The notes under the pieces are model-generated. The model saw only the letters and a program-made list of their open reading frames with translations, searched no databases and was not told where the DNA came from. Shown here piece after piece: positions 48,956-60,117 of a stretch of DNA of 64,000 nucleotides; the first letter of the stretch is position 1, and the number at the start of each line of letters is the position of its first letter. The stretch is from Mangrovibacter yixingensis. GTDB taxonomy: Bacteria; Pseudomonadota; Gammaproteobacteria; Enterobacterales; Enterobacteriaceae. The position numbers were made by a program, and so were the translations under genes. The DNA is taken from assembly GCF_020523985.1 (NCBI RefSeq), contig NZ_JAIVKM010000006.1, positions 124,001 through 188,000 on the forward strand, in the 5' to 3' direction.

Positions 48956-50374
48956 CTATTCTACCATGCAGGCGCGTAACGACCAGTAGCGAGCCTGCAG
49001 TTCTGCTTCTCCGGAAAAAGAGAGTGTGGCAGGCTGTGCAGGGAAATAACGGCTACTCATTACGCCTTCACCCTGGTTAATAAAAATCTCAATGCTTGAA
49101 TGGTCACACAGAATCTGCAACCCGGTGGCTGCGCCATTCCAGTAACGGTACTGCCACTCACCATTTTCCAGGCTACGCCGGGCCAGGCGCAATTCAACAT
49201 CATTCCAGCTCAGCACCAGGTCGTCATTGCCAAAATGCAGGGTGGCACTCTTCCCTGGGGCACGGGCCAACAACATTTCCAGCCGCTCTGCAGGAATTTC
49301 TGGGGCCTGCGACGCCTGCCCGTGCCAGTTATGTTCCGTTTCACGCAGCATCTGCAATTCAGTGACTGGCTGTTGGTATAACCGCCCCTGCTTCAGAGAA
49401 AGCTGGCGCAGGCAGGTCATCTGGTGGATCCACCCTTGTTTTATGGTGGGCTGGCGCATTTCTTCACCGTCCGGCACGCCCATCCAGCCAATTAACAACC
49501 GCCGCCCGTCTTCCGCCAGTGCAGTTTGTGGGGCATAGAACTCAAAACCAGCATCCAGCTCTTCCAGCGGGCCATGCTGGAAAGATGCACTGCCAGCATG
49601 CAACGTACCGCACAACCATGCGGCTGGGTACGTATTCAGAAAGCGCTTTTCCTGCTTTGCGACACCCTGTGGACAGGCGATTAACACATCCTGCCCATCG
49701 AGGTGAAACAGATCCGGGCATTCCCACATATAACCCGCTTCGCCCAGGCCACCCAGGCCACTGCCAGCAATTTCACCGGCCAGAGCCCAGTCAGTGAGGT
49801 TACAGGAGCGGAATAACAACACTTTGCCTTGCTTGTGTTTATCCTGGGCCCCCAGCACCATGAACCAGGTTTCCCCCTGACGCCAAACTTTAGGGTCTCG
49901 CACATGGCCGGTGTACCCTTCAGGCAACGACAGTACCGGGCCGGTTTTATCAAACCCACCCTGGGCATTTTCTACCGCCAGGCACTGCCAGGCAGTACGG
50001 CTGCCGTCGTCAAACTTCACGTTACCGGTGTAGCACAGGGTTAACTTGCCTTGGTTATCCACAGCACTGCCGGAATAACAGCCACTGCGGTCATAGTCTT
50101 CACCTGGCATCAGCGCGATGGGAGCATGCTGCCAGTGCAGCAAATCCGGTGAACGCCAGTGCCCCCAGCTTTTATTCTGGTGGCTGCAACCCAGAGGGTT
50201 CCACTGGTAGAACAGGTGGTATTCACCCTGAAAATGGATAAACCCGTTTGGGTCGTTCATCAGCCCGGTGACTGGCGCAAGGTGCCAGCCCGGGTAATGC
50301 GGGTCTTTCAGTGCCCGGGGCTGGCCCTGCATAACTGCCTGCAAAAATGCAGGCAGCAGAGAAGAAGAGGTCAT
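48956..50374 (-). CDS. scrB: ScrB, sucrose-6-phosphate hydrolase (GH32)
   Basis: 472-residue cytoplasmic invertase that splits sucrose-6-phosphate to glucose-6-phosphate and fructose. The GH32 triad is visible: nucleophile Asp41 in LMNDPNGF, Asp160 in VRDPK and acid/base Glu218 in WECPDLF. A beta-sandwich C-terminal domain follows from about residue 350. The ATG overlaps the scrA stop by one base (TAATG). Confidence 0.95.
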   Translation of the reverse strand: MTSSSLLPAFLQAVMQGQPRALKDPHYPGWHLAPVTGLMNDPNGFIHFQGEYHLFYQWNPLGCSHQNKSWGHWRSPDLLHWQHAPIALMPGEDYDRSGCYSGSAVDNQGKLTLCYTGNVKFDDGSRTAWQCLAVENAQGGFDKTGPVLSLPEGYTGHVRDPKVWRQGETWFMVLGAQDKHKQGKVLLFRSCNLTDWALAGEIAGSGLGGLGEAGYMWECPDLFHLDGQDVLIACPQGVAKQEKRFLNTYPAAWLCGTLHAGSASFQHGPLEELDAGFEFYAPQTALAEDGRRLLIGWMGVPDGEEMRQPTIKQGWIHQMTCLRQLSLKQGRLYQQPVTELQMLRETEHNWHGQASQAPEIPAERLEMLLARAPGKSATLHFGNDDLVLSWNDVELRLARRSLENGEWQYRYWNGAATGLQILCDHSSIEIFINQGEGVMSSRYFPAQPATLSFSGEAELQARYWSLRACMVE

Positions 50375-51744
50375 TATTTTGAGTCCGTTTTGTATTTCAG
50401 TAACAAGGACACCAGGAATGCACTAACAAATGCGATAGCCATCCCAATAATGTAATTGAGCAAAGAACCAGCCTGCACAATTGCCATCCCCGGCAGCCCG
50501 GTCAGGCCTACAGCGGTCATATAAACATGCACGGAGACTACCCAGGCACCACCCAGCGCACCGCCAATTAACCCGGCAATAAACGGCTTCACAAAACGCA
50601 GGTTAATACCAAAGATAGCCGCTTCGGTAATCCCCAGGATAGCGGAAAAAGCAGAAGGAAGTGTGATGGCTTTAATTTTTGCATCGCGGGTTTTAAACCA
50701 CACTGCAAGGCACGCCCCGCCCTGAGCTACATTGGACATCGCCCAAATGGGCAACAGGAAGTTCACCCCAACAGACGGGTCGCCTAACAGGCCAGCTTCA
50801 ATCGCGTGGAAACTGTGGTGAATACCGGTAATAACGATGATGGAATAGAGCCCACCGAACAGTAAACCGGCCAGCCACCCGGCATGGGTTATCAGGGTAC
50901 TGAGGACGAAAGTAATACCGTCACCCAGGGCGCGGCCTGCAGGGCCGATAAGCAACAGCGCAACAAAACCCGAGATAATCACGGTCAGGAAGGGCGTGAG
51001 AATGAGATCCAGTGCATCTGGAATCACCCGGCGTAACTGTTTCTCCAGCATACTCATAAACCATACTGCCAGCAGTACCGGGAACACGGTGCCCTGGTAG
51101 CCAATCATGGCAATTTCAAGGCCGAAGAAGTTCATGGTATGGAAACCGGCAGCCACACCCCAGGCATTGGTGAGCGCCGGGTGAGTCAGTATCCCACCAA
51201 GGGTTGCCCCCAGATACGGGTTGCCGCCAAATTCACGGGCTGCGGTAAAACCTATCAAAATCGGCAGAATGATAAAGGCGGCAGAGCTGAACATATCCAG
51301 CATGATATACAGCGCGTTATCGGGCTGTACCCAGCCGTAGGTTTTCACCATCCCCAGAAGCCCCATCAACAAACCTGAAGCGACAATGGCCGGGATGATA
51401 GGCACAAAAATATTGGATAACAGGCGGGCAATACGCTGGAAAGGATTCAACTTTCTGGCGGCCAGTGTCGCGGCTTCCGATTTGCTGGATTCACTGACTC
51501 CGGCAACGACAACAAATGCGGCATAAACCTTGTTGACTACCCCAGTACCAAAGATTATCTGCAACTGACCGGCATTGCGAAAACACCCTTTTACACCGTC
51601 AATTTTTTCAATTGCGGATGTATCTGCTTTGGCGTCATCAGCCAGAACCAGACGCAGGCGTGTTGCGCAATGGGCCGCGCTGGCGATATTTTCCTTGCCG
51701 CCGATCAAGGGTAATAACGACCGGGCAATCTGTTCAAAGTCCAT
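50374..51744 (-). CDS. scrA: ScrA, PTS sucrose-specific EIIBC
   Basis: 456-residue membrane permease of the glucose-sucrose PTS family. The N-terminal IIB domain has the phosphorylated Cys26 in SAAHCATRLRL; the IIC domain spans the rest with the conserved GITEAAIFGINLRF loop. There is no IIA domain, so EIIA-Glc (Crr) must serve in trans. Start chosen at MDFEQIARSLL, which gives the standard ScrA length; the frame continues upstream into scrY. Confidence 0.95.
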   Translation of the reverse strand: MDFEQIARSLLPLIGGKENIASAAHCATRLRLVLADDAKADTSAIEKIDGVKGCFRNAGQLQIIFGTGVVNKVYAAFVVVAGVSESSKSEAATLAARKLNPFQRIARLLSNIFVPIIPAIVASGLLMGLLGMVKTYGWVQPDNALYIMLDMFSSAAFIILPILIGFTAAREFGGNPYLGATLGGILTHPALTNAWGVAAGFHTMNFFGLEIAMIGYQGTVFPVLLAVWFMSMLEKQLRRVIPDALDLILTPFLTVIISGFVALLLIGPAGRALGDGITFVLSTLITHAGWLAGLLFGGLYSIIVITGIHHSFHAIEAGLLGDPSVGVNFLLPIWAMSNVAQGGACLAVWFKTRDAKIKAITLPSAFSAILGITEAAIFGINLRFVKPFIAGLIGGALGGAWVVSVHVYMTAVGLTGLPGMAIVQAGSLLNYIIGMAIAFVSAFLVSLLLKYKTDSK

Positions 51745-51821
51745 GATGACCTCTGTGTTTATTGTTGTTAATCGTGGTTTAAGGCCTTCAGGCTGAGTGC
51801 CATCCCGAAGGCCCATGCCTG

Positions 51822-53399
<1,578 letters not shown>

Positions 53400-53407
53400 C
53401 TAACTTG

Positions 53408-53421
53408 CTAAACCGGTTTAG
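53408..53421. promoter_or_regulatory. ScrR operator, scrY site 1
   Basis: CTAAACCGGTTTAG is a perfect 14-bp palindrome 48 bases upstream of scrY. The same core recurs before scrK. Confidence 0.75.
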
Positions 53422-53466
53422 GCCTGAATCATAATCATGTAAGAATTTGCCATGCAACAAATTCTG

Positions 53467-53500
53467 CTAAACCGTTTTAGTCATTGTGACAAGCCTCGCA
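53467..53500. promoter_or_regulatory. ScrR operator, scrY site 2, with adjacent CRP-like site
   Basis: CTAAACCGTTTTAG (53467-53480) is the same palindrome with one mismatch. Immediately beyond, TGTGA-N6-TCGCA (53485-53500) resembles a CRP site (TGTGA-N6-TCACA). scr promoters are cAMP-CRP dependent in related systems. Confidence 0.62.
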
Positions 53501-53545
53501 AATCGGGCTGGTTGGCAGCCCGTAACATTTTCAGGAAAACCAGGA

Positions 53546-54457
53546 TCAGAGGCTCTGCTGGAAGGGTAATGCGGTCATAGCCCCTTTGGCGGTTGTTGCC
53601 AGGGCGCCGCAACGCTGCGCTGTTGCCATTAGTGGTGCCAGTTGTGGCATCTGTTGCGGGAAACCATCGCGTGCCAGCCCCCACAGTAGCCCGGCAACAA
53701 ACGCATCACCTGCACCAGTGGTATCAATACTGTCCACAACCTGGGCAGGGTAATGCTGAACTTCCCCCCGGAGGCAGGCTACAACACCAGCCCGGCCCTG
53801 AGTCACCAGTAGTAGCGGAATGTGGTAATACTCAGCCAGTGCTTCCAGGCTTGCAGGTGCGCCGGGTGAACCCAGCATAAATGCCAGTTCTTCTTCTGAA
53901 AGCTTAACCACATCGGCCAGTGCTAACGCTTTACTCAGGCAGTCGCGTAATAAAGCCGGGTCAGACCACAAGTCTTCACGAATATTGGGATCAAAGCTAA
54001 CTTTCCCTCCTGCCTGGCGAATTTGCGCCATTGCCGCAAATGCTGTGCTACGGCTGGGCTCAGCGGAAAGTGCAATGGAACACAGGTGTAGCCACTCACC
54101 ACCAGCCATCACCGGTAAATTCCCCTGCAAGAGGAAAAGATCGGCGCTCGGCCTGACCATAAACGTAAAAGTGCGCTCGCCCTGCTCATCCAGAGCAACT
54201 ACAACGGTTGAAGTGCGTTGTTGTGGGTCGAATGTGAGGTACTGGGTATCAACTTGTTCTGCCTGCAGCGTTTGCGCCATAAAATGGCCAAAGGGATCAT
54301 CACCTACCCGGCCAATGAAAGCACTGCGCCCGCCAAGCCTGGCAATGCCCACCGCAACGTTGGCAGGCGCACCACCCGGGCACTGTAATAAATGCCCTGC
54401 TCCATCAGGCAACAGGTCTACAACCGCATCGCCCAGCACCCATACTTTTCCAGACAT
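53546..54457 (-). CDS. scrK: ScrK, fructokinase
   Basis: 303-residue PfkB/ribokinase-family kinase that phosphorylates the fructose released by ScrB. PfkB signatures are visible: GGAPANVAVGIARLGG near residue 28 and DTTGAGDAFVAGLLWG with the catalytic Asp near residue 250. First gene of the scr regulon with its own operator 38 bases upstream; a 185-base gap with two further operators separates it from scrY. Confidence 0.94.
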   Translation of the reverse strand: MSGKVWVLGDAVVDLLPDGAGHLLQCPGGAPANVAVGIARLGGRSAFIGRVGDDPFGHFMAQTLQAEQVDTQYLTFDPQQRTSTVVVALDEQGERTFTFMVRPSADLFLLQGNLPVMAGGEWLHLCSIALSAEPSRSTAFAAMAQIRQAGGKVSFDPNIREDLWSDPALLRDCLSKALALADVVKLSEEELAFMLGSPGAPASLEALAEYYHIPLLLVTQGRAGVVACLRGEVQHYPAQVVDSIDTTGAGDAFVAGLLWGLARDGFPQQMPQLAPLMATAQRCGALATTAKGAMTALPFQQSL

Positions 54458-54494
54458 GTTTTATCCTCATAAACTGTGCTGGCTAAACATTAAA

Positions 54495-54508
54495 TTAAAC
54501 CGGTTTAG
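54495..54508. promoter_or_regulatory. ScrR operator upstream of scrK
   Basis: TTAAACCGGTTTAG contains the perfect palindrome TAAACCGGTTTA. It lies just ahead of scrK, and a half-site GGCTAAAC is at 54481-54488. Confidence 0.72.
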
Positions 54509-54632
54509 CAAATCAATTCATTTTTAGTGAGGCCTGCCAGCAGAGTTAACTGAACATCATGAGCATTCAAGGAAGTGGAAACACAGTAAGCAGCGAAGCG
54601 TGCTATTCACACGCCTCACCAGAGAGTAGAAA

Positions 54633-56213
54633 TTACCGAATGGTATCGTAAATTTGTTCATGAATATCTGACCACTTAACAGAACCACCCACGCCTGATC
54701 TTTCACGTTGCAGTGCCTGAAGCCATGCCTCGCGCTCCTGCTCTACAACATCACTTTGCCAGCAGAAGGTTTCCAGGAAGGTTTTACGCATAGAGGTTAG
54801 CGATTCTCCCCGCGCCATCGCATCACTGATGGTGCTAATCATCCGGCGGCACGGTTCTGGCTCATCCATTTGCGAGCGAAAATTGATTAACAGCTCCAAC
54901 ATGTCGCGCTGGTCTTTTGCCAGTGGTTGCTCAGCCCATGAAGCCTGCCAGGTCATCCCCCCTTCAAGAAACCGCCGAACAACTTTGCGGTCACCGCGCA
55001 CAATAGCCGAACGGAAGTTTTCCCGTGTCCAGTCTATACCCTGGTGTTGTAGCTCCAGACGTGGGCCGGTGACATCGCCAGAAGGCGCGTTTTTCATAAA
55101 GCCCACGTAGCGCTCGCCCATCAGCTTGCCATCGTTCGGGTTATCACGGTTTAGATGGGTAAGCAGATAAATCCCCACCCCCAGTATTGCCACCAGCGCA
55201 ACCGCGACAGCAGACCACAATACTGTCGCCAGCAAGTTGACTGGCTCAGATGCAACATCCGGGGCTTTGTATTGCTCTTTTTGCAGGCTGTCCTGCACTG
55301 TTCCGGTATCTTCTCCGTTCTTTTGGAAGAACTGCCCAAGCTCTGCCGGGTCGGCATGTTGAAAGGCGGAAGGGTCCACCTTTGTACGGCCTTCACGGTA
55401 TGCCTTCTGTACCGGCTCAGTAATTTCATGCACATAATTTTCCAGCAAGGCAAGCTGGACGGCTGACAAAGGCTGGCGAGCGACCACCTGGTTGCGCATC
55501 AGGCGGATTTCATCAAGAAATGCCTGTAATGTTTTGCGCTGGTCCACCAAAAACCCCTGGGAAGATGCATTAAAAACCGAGGCATAAAACCGGTTAAATT
55601 CCCGTTTATCCACCAACACAGACGCCAGTTCGCTGAACATCAGCCCACTAATAATATCGCCCTTTTCTCCCTGTGACTGGCTGCGTTTCACGGCACTCAC
55701 ACCCAGCAACGTCGTCAGATGCGTGGAGAGTTTCACTTTGTCCGGCCAGGCACGGTTTATTAGCTGGCGTAATGTGAGTTCCACTGCGCGAATCTGGGCC
55801 TTCCCCTTAAACTGGCTTTCTGCATCGCTGGCAGGTAAAGACGCCGTCCATTTCAATGCGGGTTGCTTCTCGCGCATTTTCTCCAGCCAGGAAACATAAC
55901 GCAGGGCAGCAATCACCTGGTGCGAAGTGGCCGATTGCGCACTTTCATTGTTGGGCACCAACTGCTGGAAATGGCGCAGTAGCAGTGTGAACTGAGACAT
56001 CCCGGCATCGTTAAGCTTCAGGCGCTTACCGATTTCCGCCCAACTCCCCAGGCTGGCGCGCGCCTGCTCCAGCTGTTCAAAAAACCACTCAGGGCCACTA
56101 CCAGCCTGGGGGGTGTAATTCAACAAAGCGAGGATTTGCATCGCCGCTTCGTCAGAAATTGCCAGGCAGCTTCCGAGTGTGTTTTGCAGCGCTTGTGGGG
56201 ATGGGGTTGTCAT
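54633..56213 (-). CDS. Membrane-anchored HEPN-like protein (possibly STY4199 family)
   Basis: 526 residues from MTTPSPQALQN, where AAGGA lies six bases ahead. The first ~330 residues are mainly helical and predicted cytoplasmic; one hydrophobic segment (TVLWSAVAVALVAILGVGIY) sits near residue 345, and about 160 residues follow. The order resembles the enterobacterial STY4199 family annotated with a HEPN domain; that link is from memory. The helix EIRLMRNQVVAR resembles the HEPN RN motif but lacks its usual His. Function unknown; it stands alone between scrK and a GNAT gene. Confidence 0.6.
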   Translation of the reverse strand: MTTPSPQALQNTLGSCLAISDEAAMQILALLNYTPQAGSGPEWFFEQLEQARASLGSWAEIGKRLKLNDAGMSQFTLLLRHFQQLVPNNESAQSATSHQVIAALRYVSWLEKMREKQPALKWTASLPASDAESQFKGKAQIRAVELTLRQLINRAWPDKVKLSTHLTTLLGVSAVKRSQSQGEKGDIISGLMFSELASVLVDKREFNRFYASVFNASSQGFLVDQRKTLQAFLDEIRLMRNQVVARQPLSAVQLALLENYVHEITEPVQKAYREGRTKVDPSAFQHADPAELGQFFQKNGEDTGTVQDSLQKEQYKAPDVASEPVNLLATVLWSAVAVALVAILGVGIYLLTHLNRDNPNDGKLMGERYVGFMKNAPSGDVTGPRLELQHQGIDWTRENFRSAIVRGDRKVVRRFLEGGMTWQASWAEQPLAKDQRDMLELLINFRSQMDEPEPCRRMISTISDAMARGESLTSMRKTFLETFCWQSDVVEQEREAWLQALQRERSGVGGSVKWSDIHEQIYDTIR

Positions 56214-56386
56214 ATTCGTCCTTATTTTAAAACCATGGCCCAAGAGAGGCTTAAATAAGGGTTATCGGTATTTATTCAGGTTTATTCAGCTTCAAACGGA
56301 AAAACTGTGGCACCAAGAGCACTATTTGTGATGGGCAGAGCAGCACCGTGTTGAAATATCACCAGAAACATGGAAGAAGAAGTAAC

Positions 56387-56977
56387 ATGCCTTTCACCAA
56401 CCCTCAGGAAAAAGGTGCATTCGCTATGCCATATTCCCCTTCTGAAACGCTGGTACTTACTACGCCCAGGCTAATGATGCGGCAATTAAATGCTGCCGAC
56501 TGGCCATTTTACTTGTCCCTGCAATCCCATCCGGCAGTAATGAAATTTATTAGTGACCCCAGGGCTGAAGAAGATATTCGGGCAGGTTTTGAATCCCGCC
56601 TGCCCGTGTGGCAACCAGGCAGCCAACACTGGTTGTGCCTTGTGATTACGCATCAGGCGTCAGGCCAACCCATTGGGCTTACCGGCTTTTTACCTGGTGG
56701 GGAAACGCAGGCCGAGGTGGGTTTTATGCTAAGCCCGGACTGGCATGGGCAGGGTTTTGGCTATGAATCACTTCTGGCAGTGGTGAAATACGGGTTTACG
56801 ACTCTGCGGTTACACAAGCTGACCGCAACGGTTACTGCGGGTAACCAGGGGAGCCGGGCATTATTAGAAAAAGCAGGATTTCACCTTGAAGACACTTTGC
56901 GGGAAAGCTACTGGCTAGGTGGTGAATGGCGGGATGACTGGCTTTTTAGATTGCTGGCACAAGAGGCAGCCCTCTGA
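56387..56977 (+). CDS. GNAT acetyltransferase, RimJ/RimL-type
   Basis: 196-residue GNAT (Acetyltransf_3) protein. LTTPRLMMRQLNAADWPFYL is the typical RimJ/RimL opening, EVGFMLSPDWHGQGFGYESL the acetyl-CoA loop and GNQGSRALLEKAGFHLEDTL the closing motif. The start at 56387 follows a purine-rich stretch; the ATG at 56426, with AAGGTG ahead, is an equal alternative giving 183 residues. Substrate could be a protein N-terminus, an amine or an antibiotic. Confidence 0.83.
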   Translation: MPFTNPQEKGAFAMPYSPSETLVLTTPRLMMRQLNAADWPFYLSLQSHPAVMKFISDPRAEEDIRAGFESRLPVWQPGSQHWLCLVITHQASGQPIGLTGFLPGGETQAEVGFMLSPDWHGQGFGYESLLAVVKYGFTTLRLHKLTATVTAGNQGSRALLEKAGFHLEDTLRESYWLGGEWRDDWLFRLLAQEAAL

Positions 56978-57005
56978 GTATTACGCCAGAGGGCAGTGCC
57001 ATTAA

Positions 57006-57764
57006 TTACAAGTACATACCGCCAGAAACTTCAATGCGTTGCGCAGTCATCCAGCTTAATGAATCACTCAGTAGAGCAACAATCGCATCACCAATATCAT
57101 CGGGCAACCCTACCCGGCCAAGCGCTGTCTGGCTGGCAATAAACCGGTTCATATCGCTGTTATCGCGCACACTGCCACCTTCAAAGTCGGTTTCAATCGC
57201 ACCAGGTGCAATACAGTTAACACGAATACGGCGCGGCCCCAGTTCTTTCGCCATATAGCGGGTCAGCACTTCTATCCCGCCTTTCATCGTGGCATAAGCG
57301 GAATAGCCAGGTACGGAAAAACGTGCCAGCCCACTGGAAACATTCAAAATAGCGCCACCATCACGAATAACCGGTAACAGCGCCTGGCTCAGGAAAAAAG
57401 GGCCTTTCAAATGCAGTGCCATCAACCCATCAAAAACGGCTTCGCTAAACTCACCAAAGGGCGCGCTACTGCCGGTTCCGGCATTGTTGATTAAATAATC
57501 GATTTGTGAACACTGCCACTGTGAGTTCAGCGCCTCTTTAAGGATGTCAACAAAGGCAGGGAATTGAGAACTTTTGCCAACATCTAATTGAATAGCTTTA
57601 ACTTTGACGCCTTTTGCTGCTATTTCCTGCAAAGTATCTTCAGCAGCCTGTTGGTTACTGTGCCAGGTAAAAATAATATCAATTCCGGCACTGGCAAGCT
57701 TCAGCGCAGCGTTTTTCCCCAGCCCACGGCTGCCACCGGTAATCAAAGCAATACGTTGTGTCAT
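57006..57764 (-). CDS. SDR-family oxidoreductase
   Basis: 252-residue classical SDR with TGGSRGLGKNAALKL, NNAGTG, catalytic Ser in NVSSGLAR and YATMKGGIEV as Tyr/Lys. The IFTWHSNQ stretch suggests an NADP(H) enzyme of the FabG-like group. I take the second of two adjacent ATGs because GAGG then lies six bases ahead. It is divergent from a LysR gene that probably controls it. Confidence 0.86.
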   Translation of the reverse strand: MTQRIALITGGSRGLGKNAALKLASAGIDIIFTWHSNQQAAEDTLQEIAAKGVKVKAIQLDVGKSSQFPAFVDILKEALNSQWQCSQIDYLINNAGTGSSAPFGEFSEAVFDGLMALHLKGPFFLSQALLPVIRDGGAILNVSSGLARFSVPGYSAYATMKGGIEVLTRYMAKELGPRRIRVNCIAPGAIETDFEGGSVRDNSDMNRFIASQTALGRVGLPDDIGDAIVALLSDSLSWMTAQRIEVSGGMYL

Positions 57765-57883
57765 CATAAACCTCATCTTTATCTGTCATAGTGTCGAAAC
57801 ACAGCTTATTAGCTGCTATAAAAACAATAAAGATAATGAAATACACATCACTGTTTCATTGATAACAACAATAGAGAAAAAAC

Positions 57884-58789
57884 ATGGATAAAATTCACGC
57901 AATGCAATTGTTCCTGCGGGTTGCAGAACTCGAGAGTTTTACCCGTGCCGCAGACACACTGGGTTTGCCTAAAGGTAGTGTATCCCGCCAGATTCAGGCG
58001 CTGGAAAATCAACTGGGCACGCAATTGCTGCACCGCACAACACGCCGTGTGAGCCTGACCCAGGACGGCATGGTTTACTACGAACGTTGCCGCGATATTC
58101 TGGCGAATCTCGATGAGATGGATGGCATGTTCCAGCATGATCCACGCAGTATTAGCGGGCGCTTACGCGTGGATTTACCCGCAGATATTGCCAGTAAAGT
58201 CGTCATCCCTCGCCTGCCCGCGTTTTTACAACAGTACCCCGGTATTGAGCTGGAACTCAGTAGTAGCGACCGTCTGGTGGATGTTATTCGTGAAGGGTTC
58301 GATTGTGTATTACGGGTTGGCGGGCTGAAAGATTCCGGTCTGGTCGCTCGCCCATTGGGAAAAATGGTGGTTGTTAACTGTGCCAGCCCGGATTACCTGA
58401 CGCGTTTTGGCTACCCTTCAGCGCTGGAAGACCTGAGCAACCATGCATTGATTCATTACACTGTGAACCTTGGCACACGCCCCACCGGGTTTGAATACAT
58501 TGATGATAAGCAGGTGCATCAGGTAAAAACAGGCGGCATTTTGACGGTAAACAGCACCCAGGCATATAAAGATGCCTGCCTGGCTGGTCTGGGAATTATT
58601 CAGGTTCCACGGGTTGGGGTCCGGGAGTTTTTACGCCAGGGGAAATTAATTGAGATTCTTCCACAATACCGGGCAGAACCCATGCCAGTGTCCTTGATTT
58701 ACCCGCATCGGCGCAACCTTTCACGCCGGGTACACTTGTTTATGAACTGGTTAAGCGAAGTTGTGAAAACCTACCTGGAACAGCCCTGA
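57884..58789 (+). CDS. LysR-family regulator
   Basis: 301-residue LysR protein with helix-turn-helix FTRAADTLGLPKGSVSRQIQ, linker LLHRTTRRVSLTQDG and a full co-inducer domain (RLRVDLPADIASKVVIPRL onward, split here). The motif pattern is that of the CrgA-like subgroup that often regulates a divergent reductase. The SDR gene at 57006-57764 lies 119 bases away on the other strand. Confidence 0.86.
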   Translation: MDKIHAMQLFLRVAELESFTRAADTLGLPKGSVSRQIQALENQLGTQLLHRTTRRVSLTQDGMVYYERCRDILANLDEMDGMFQHDPRSISGRLRVDLPADIASKVVIPRLPAFLQQYPGIELELSSSDRLVDVIREGFDCVLRVGGLKDSGLVARPLGKMVVVNCASPDYLTRFGYPSALEDLSNHALIHYTVNLGTRPTGFEYIDDKQVHQVKTGGILTVNSTQAYKDACLAGLGIIQVPRVGVREFLRQGKLIEILPQYRAEPMPVSLIYPHRRNLSRRVHLFMNWLSEVVKTYLEQP

Positions 58790-58857
58790 GCTATACTAGA
58801 GCCAATGAGCCCGACCGGCCGGGTTCACGCATTTAGTGATTAATTGAAGGGAAACGC

Positions 58858-59847
58858 ATGTCTGCACCGGAAAACCGCCCAAATAATGGCGATTCATCTC
58901 ACCAACAATCTTCCACGCACGCGGTAAATGGCGCTGTCGATAAAGCGATGTCGGCAGTAAACCAGGCGAGCCGCAACCCGGTGGTGGCGCACTTTCTGCG
59001 TGCGGCAGAACGCTTTAATGACCGCATGGGTAATCAGTTTGGCGCTGCTATCACCTACTTTTCTTTTTTATCGCTGATTCCTGTGCTGATGGTCTCGTTT
59101 GCAGTCGCTGGGTATGTACTGGCTTCTCATCCAACACTGTTGGAGGATATTTTTACCCGTATCCTCAATAATGTCAGTGACCCCACGCTGGCCAGCACGC
59201 TGAAAAACACCATCAGAACCGCCGTGCAACAACGCACAACCGTGGGTCTGGTTGGGTTGTTGATTGCGTTATATTCCGGGATTAACTGGATGGGTAACCT
59301 GAGAGAAGCGGTAAGGGCCCAGTCGCGGGATGTTTGGGAGCGTAATCCGCAAGATAAAGAAAAAATCTGGGTGAAGTATTTACGGGATTTCACCGCATTG
59401 ACCGGGCTGATTATCGCGCTGGTCATCACACTGTTTATTACATCCGTTGCAGGTTCAGCACAAACGTTGATCATTCGCCTGTTGCACCTGGATGCGATCA
59501 CCTGGCTGAAACCGGCATGGCACTTGATTGGTTTAGCCATTTCAATTTTCGCCAACTACTTGTTATTTTTCTGGATATTCTGGCGTTTACCTCGCCAACG
59601 CCCTCGCCGCAAGGCTTTGATTCGCGGTACGCTCATCGCAGCCATCGGTTTTGAAGCCTTGAAGATTATTATGACCTATACCTTGCCAAAACTGGTCAGT
59701 TCACCTTCCGGAGCAGCATTTGGTTCTGTGCTGGGCTTAATGGCATTCTTCTACTTCTTTGCCCGGCTGACACTGTTCTGTGCCGCATGGATAGCCACAG
59801 CACAATACAAAGATGATCCTCAAATGCCGGACAAATCACGAAATTAA
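58858..59847 (+). CDS. yhjD: YhjD, YihY/BrkB-family inner-membrane protein
   Basis: 329-residue membrane protein with a polar N-terminus of about 45 residues and six hydrophobic segments. FGAAITYFSFLSLIPVLMVS, SGINWMGNLREAVRAQSRDV and GAAFGSVLGLMAFFYFFARL are nearly as in E. coli YhjD. Mutations in E. coli yhjD suppress loss of Kdo in lipopolysaccharide, which suggests a lipid-transport link; the exact role is unsettled. GGGAAACGC precedes the ATG. Confidence 0.94.
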   Translation: MSAPENRPNNGDSSHQQSSTHAVNGAVDKAMSAVNQASRNPVVAHFLRAAERFNDRMGNQFGAAITYFSFLSLIPVLMVSFAVAGYVLASHPTLLEDIFTRILNNVSDPTLASTLKNTIRTAVQQRTTVGLVGLLIALYSGINWMGNLREAVRAQSRDVWERNPQDKEKIWVKYLRDFTALTGLIIALVITLFITSVAGSAQTLIIRLLHLDAITWLKPAWHLIGLAISIFANYLLFFWIFWRLPRQRPRRKALIRGTLIAAIGFEALKIIMTYTLPKLVSSPSGAAFGSVLGLMAFFYFFARLTLFCAAWIATAQYKDDPQMPDKSRN

Positions 59848-59856
59848 TGCTGCTTT

Positions 59857-59886
59857 CCCCACCATTTTTAGCAAAAAATGGCGGGC
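59857..59886 (+). terminator. Hairpin after yhjD
   Basis: CCCACCATTTTT and AAAAATGGCGGG can pair around an AGCA-type loop with one A-C mismatch. No clear T-run follows outside the stem, so strength is uncertain. The rest of 59848-60117 is AT-rich and presumably holds the yhjE promoter. Confidence 0.45.
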
Positions 59887-60117
59887 AGCCAGAAAAATAG
59901 CATATAACTCCAGTCCGTAACTTTTATTTAACCAAAATCCAGTTTTTTATTCCAAGTTTTACAAAATGATAAGCATGTAACATAAGTTTTATTTCCAGCC
60001 TAAACATTATCCACTTTTCGCCTGGTTTTTCACCAACAACACACCCTTTACGCCGTTGAAATGTCACTTTTGCTGTGCGTAATATTGCGGTTCACACGTC
60101 GTAAATAAGAAAAAATT

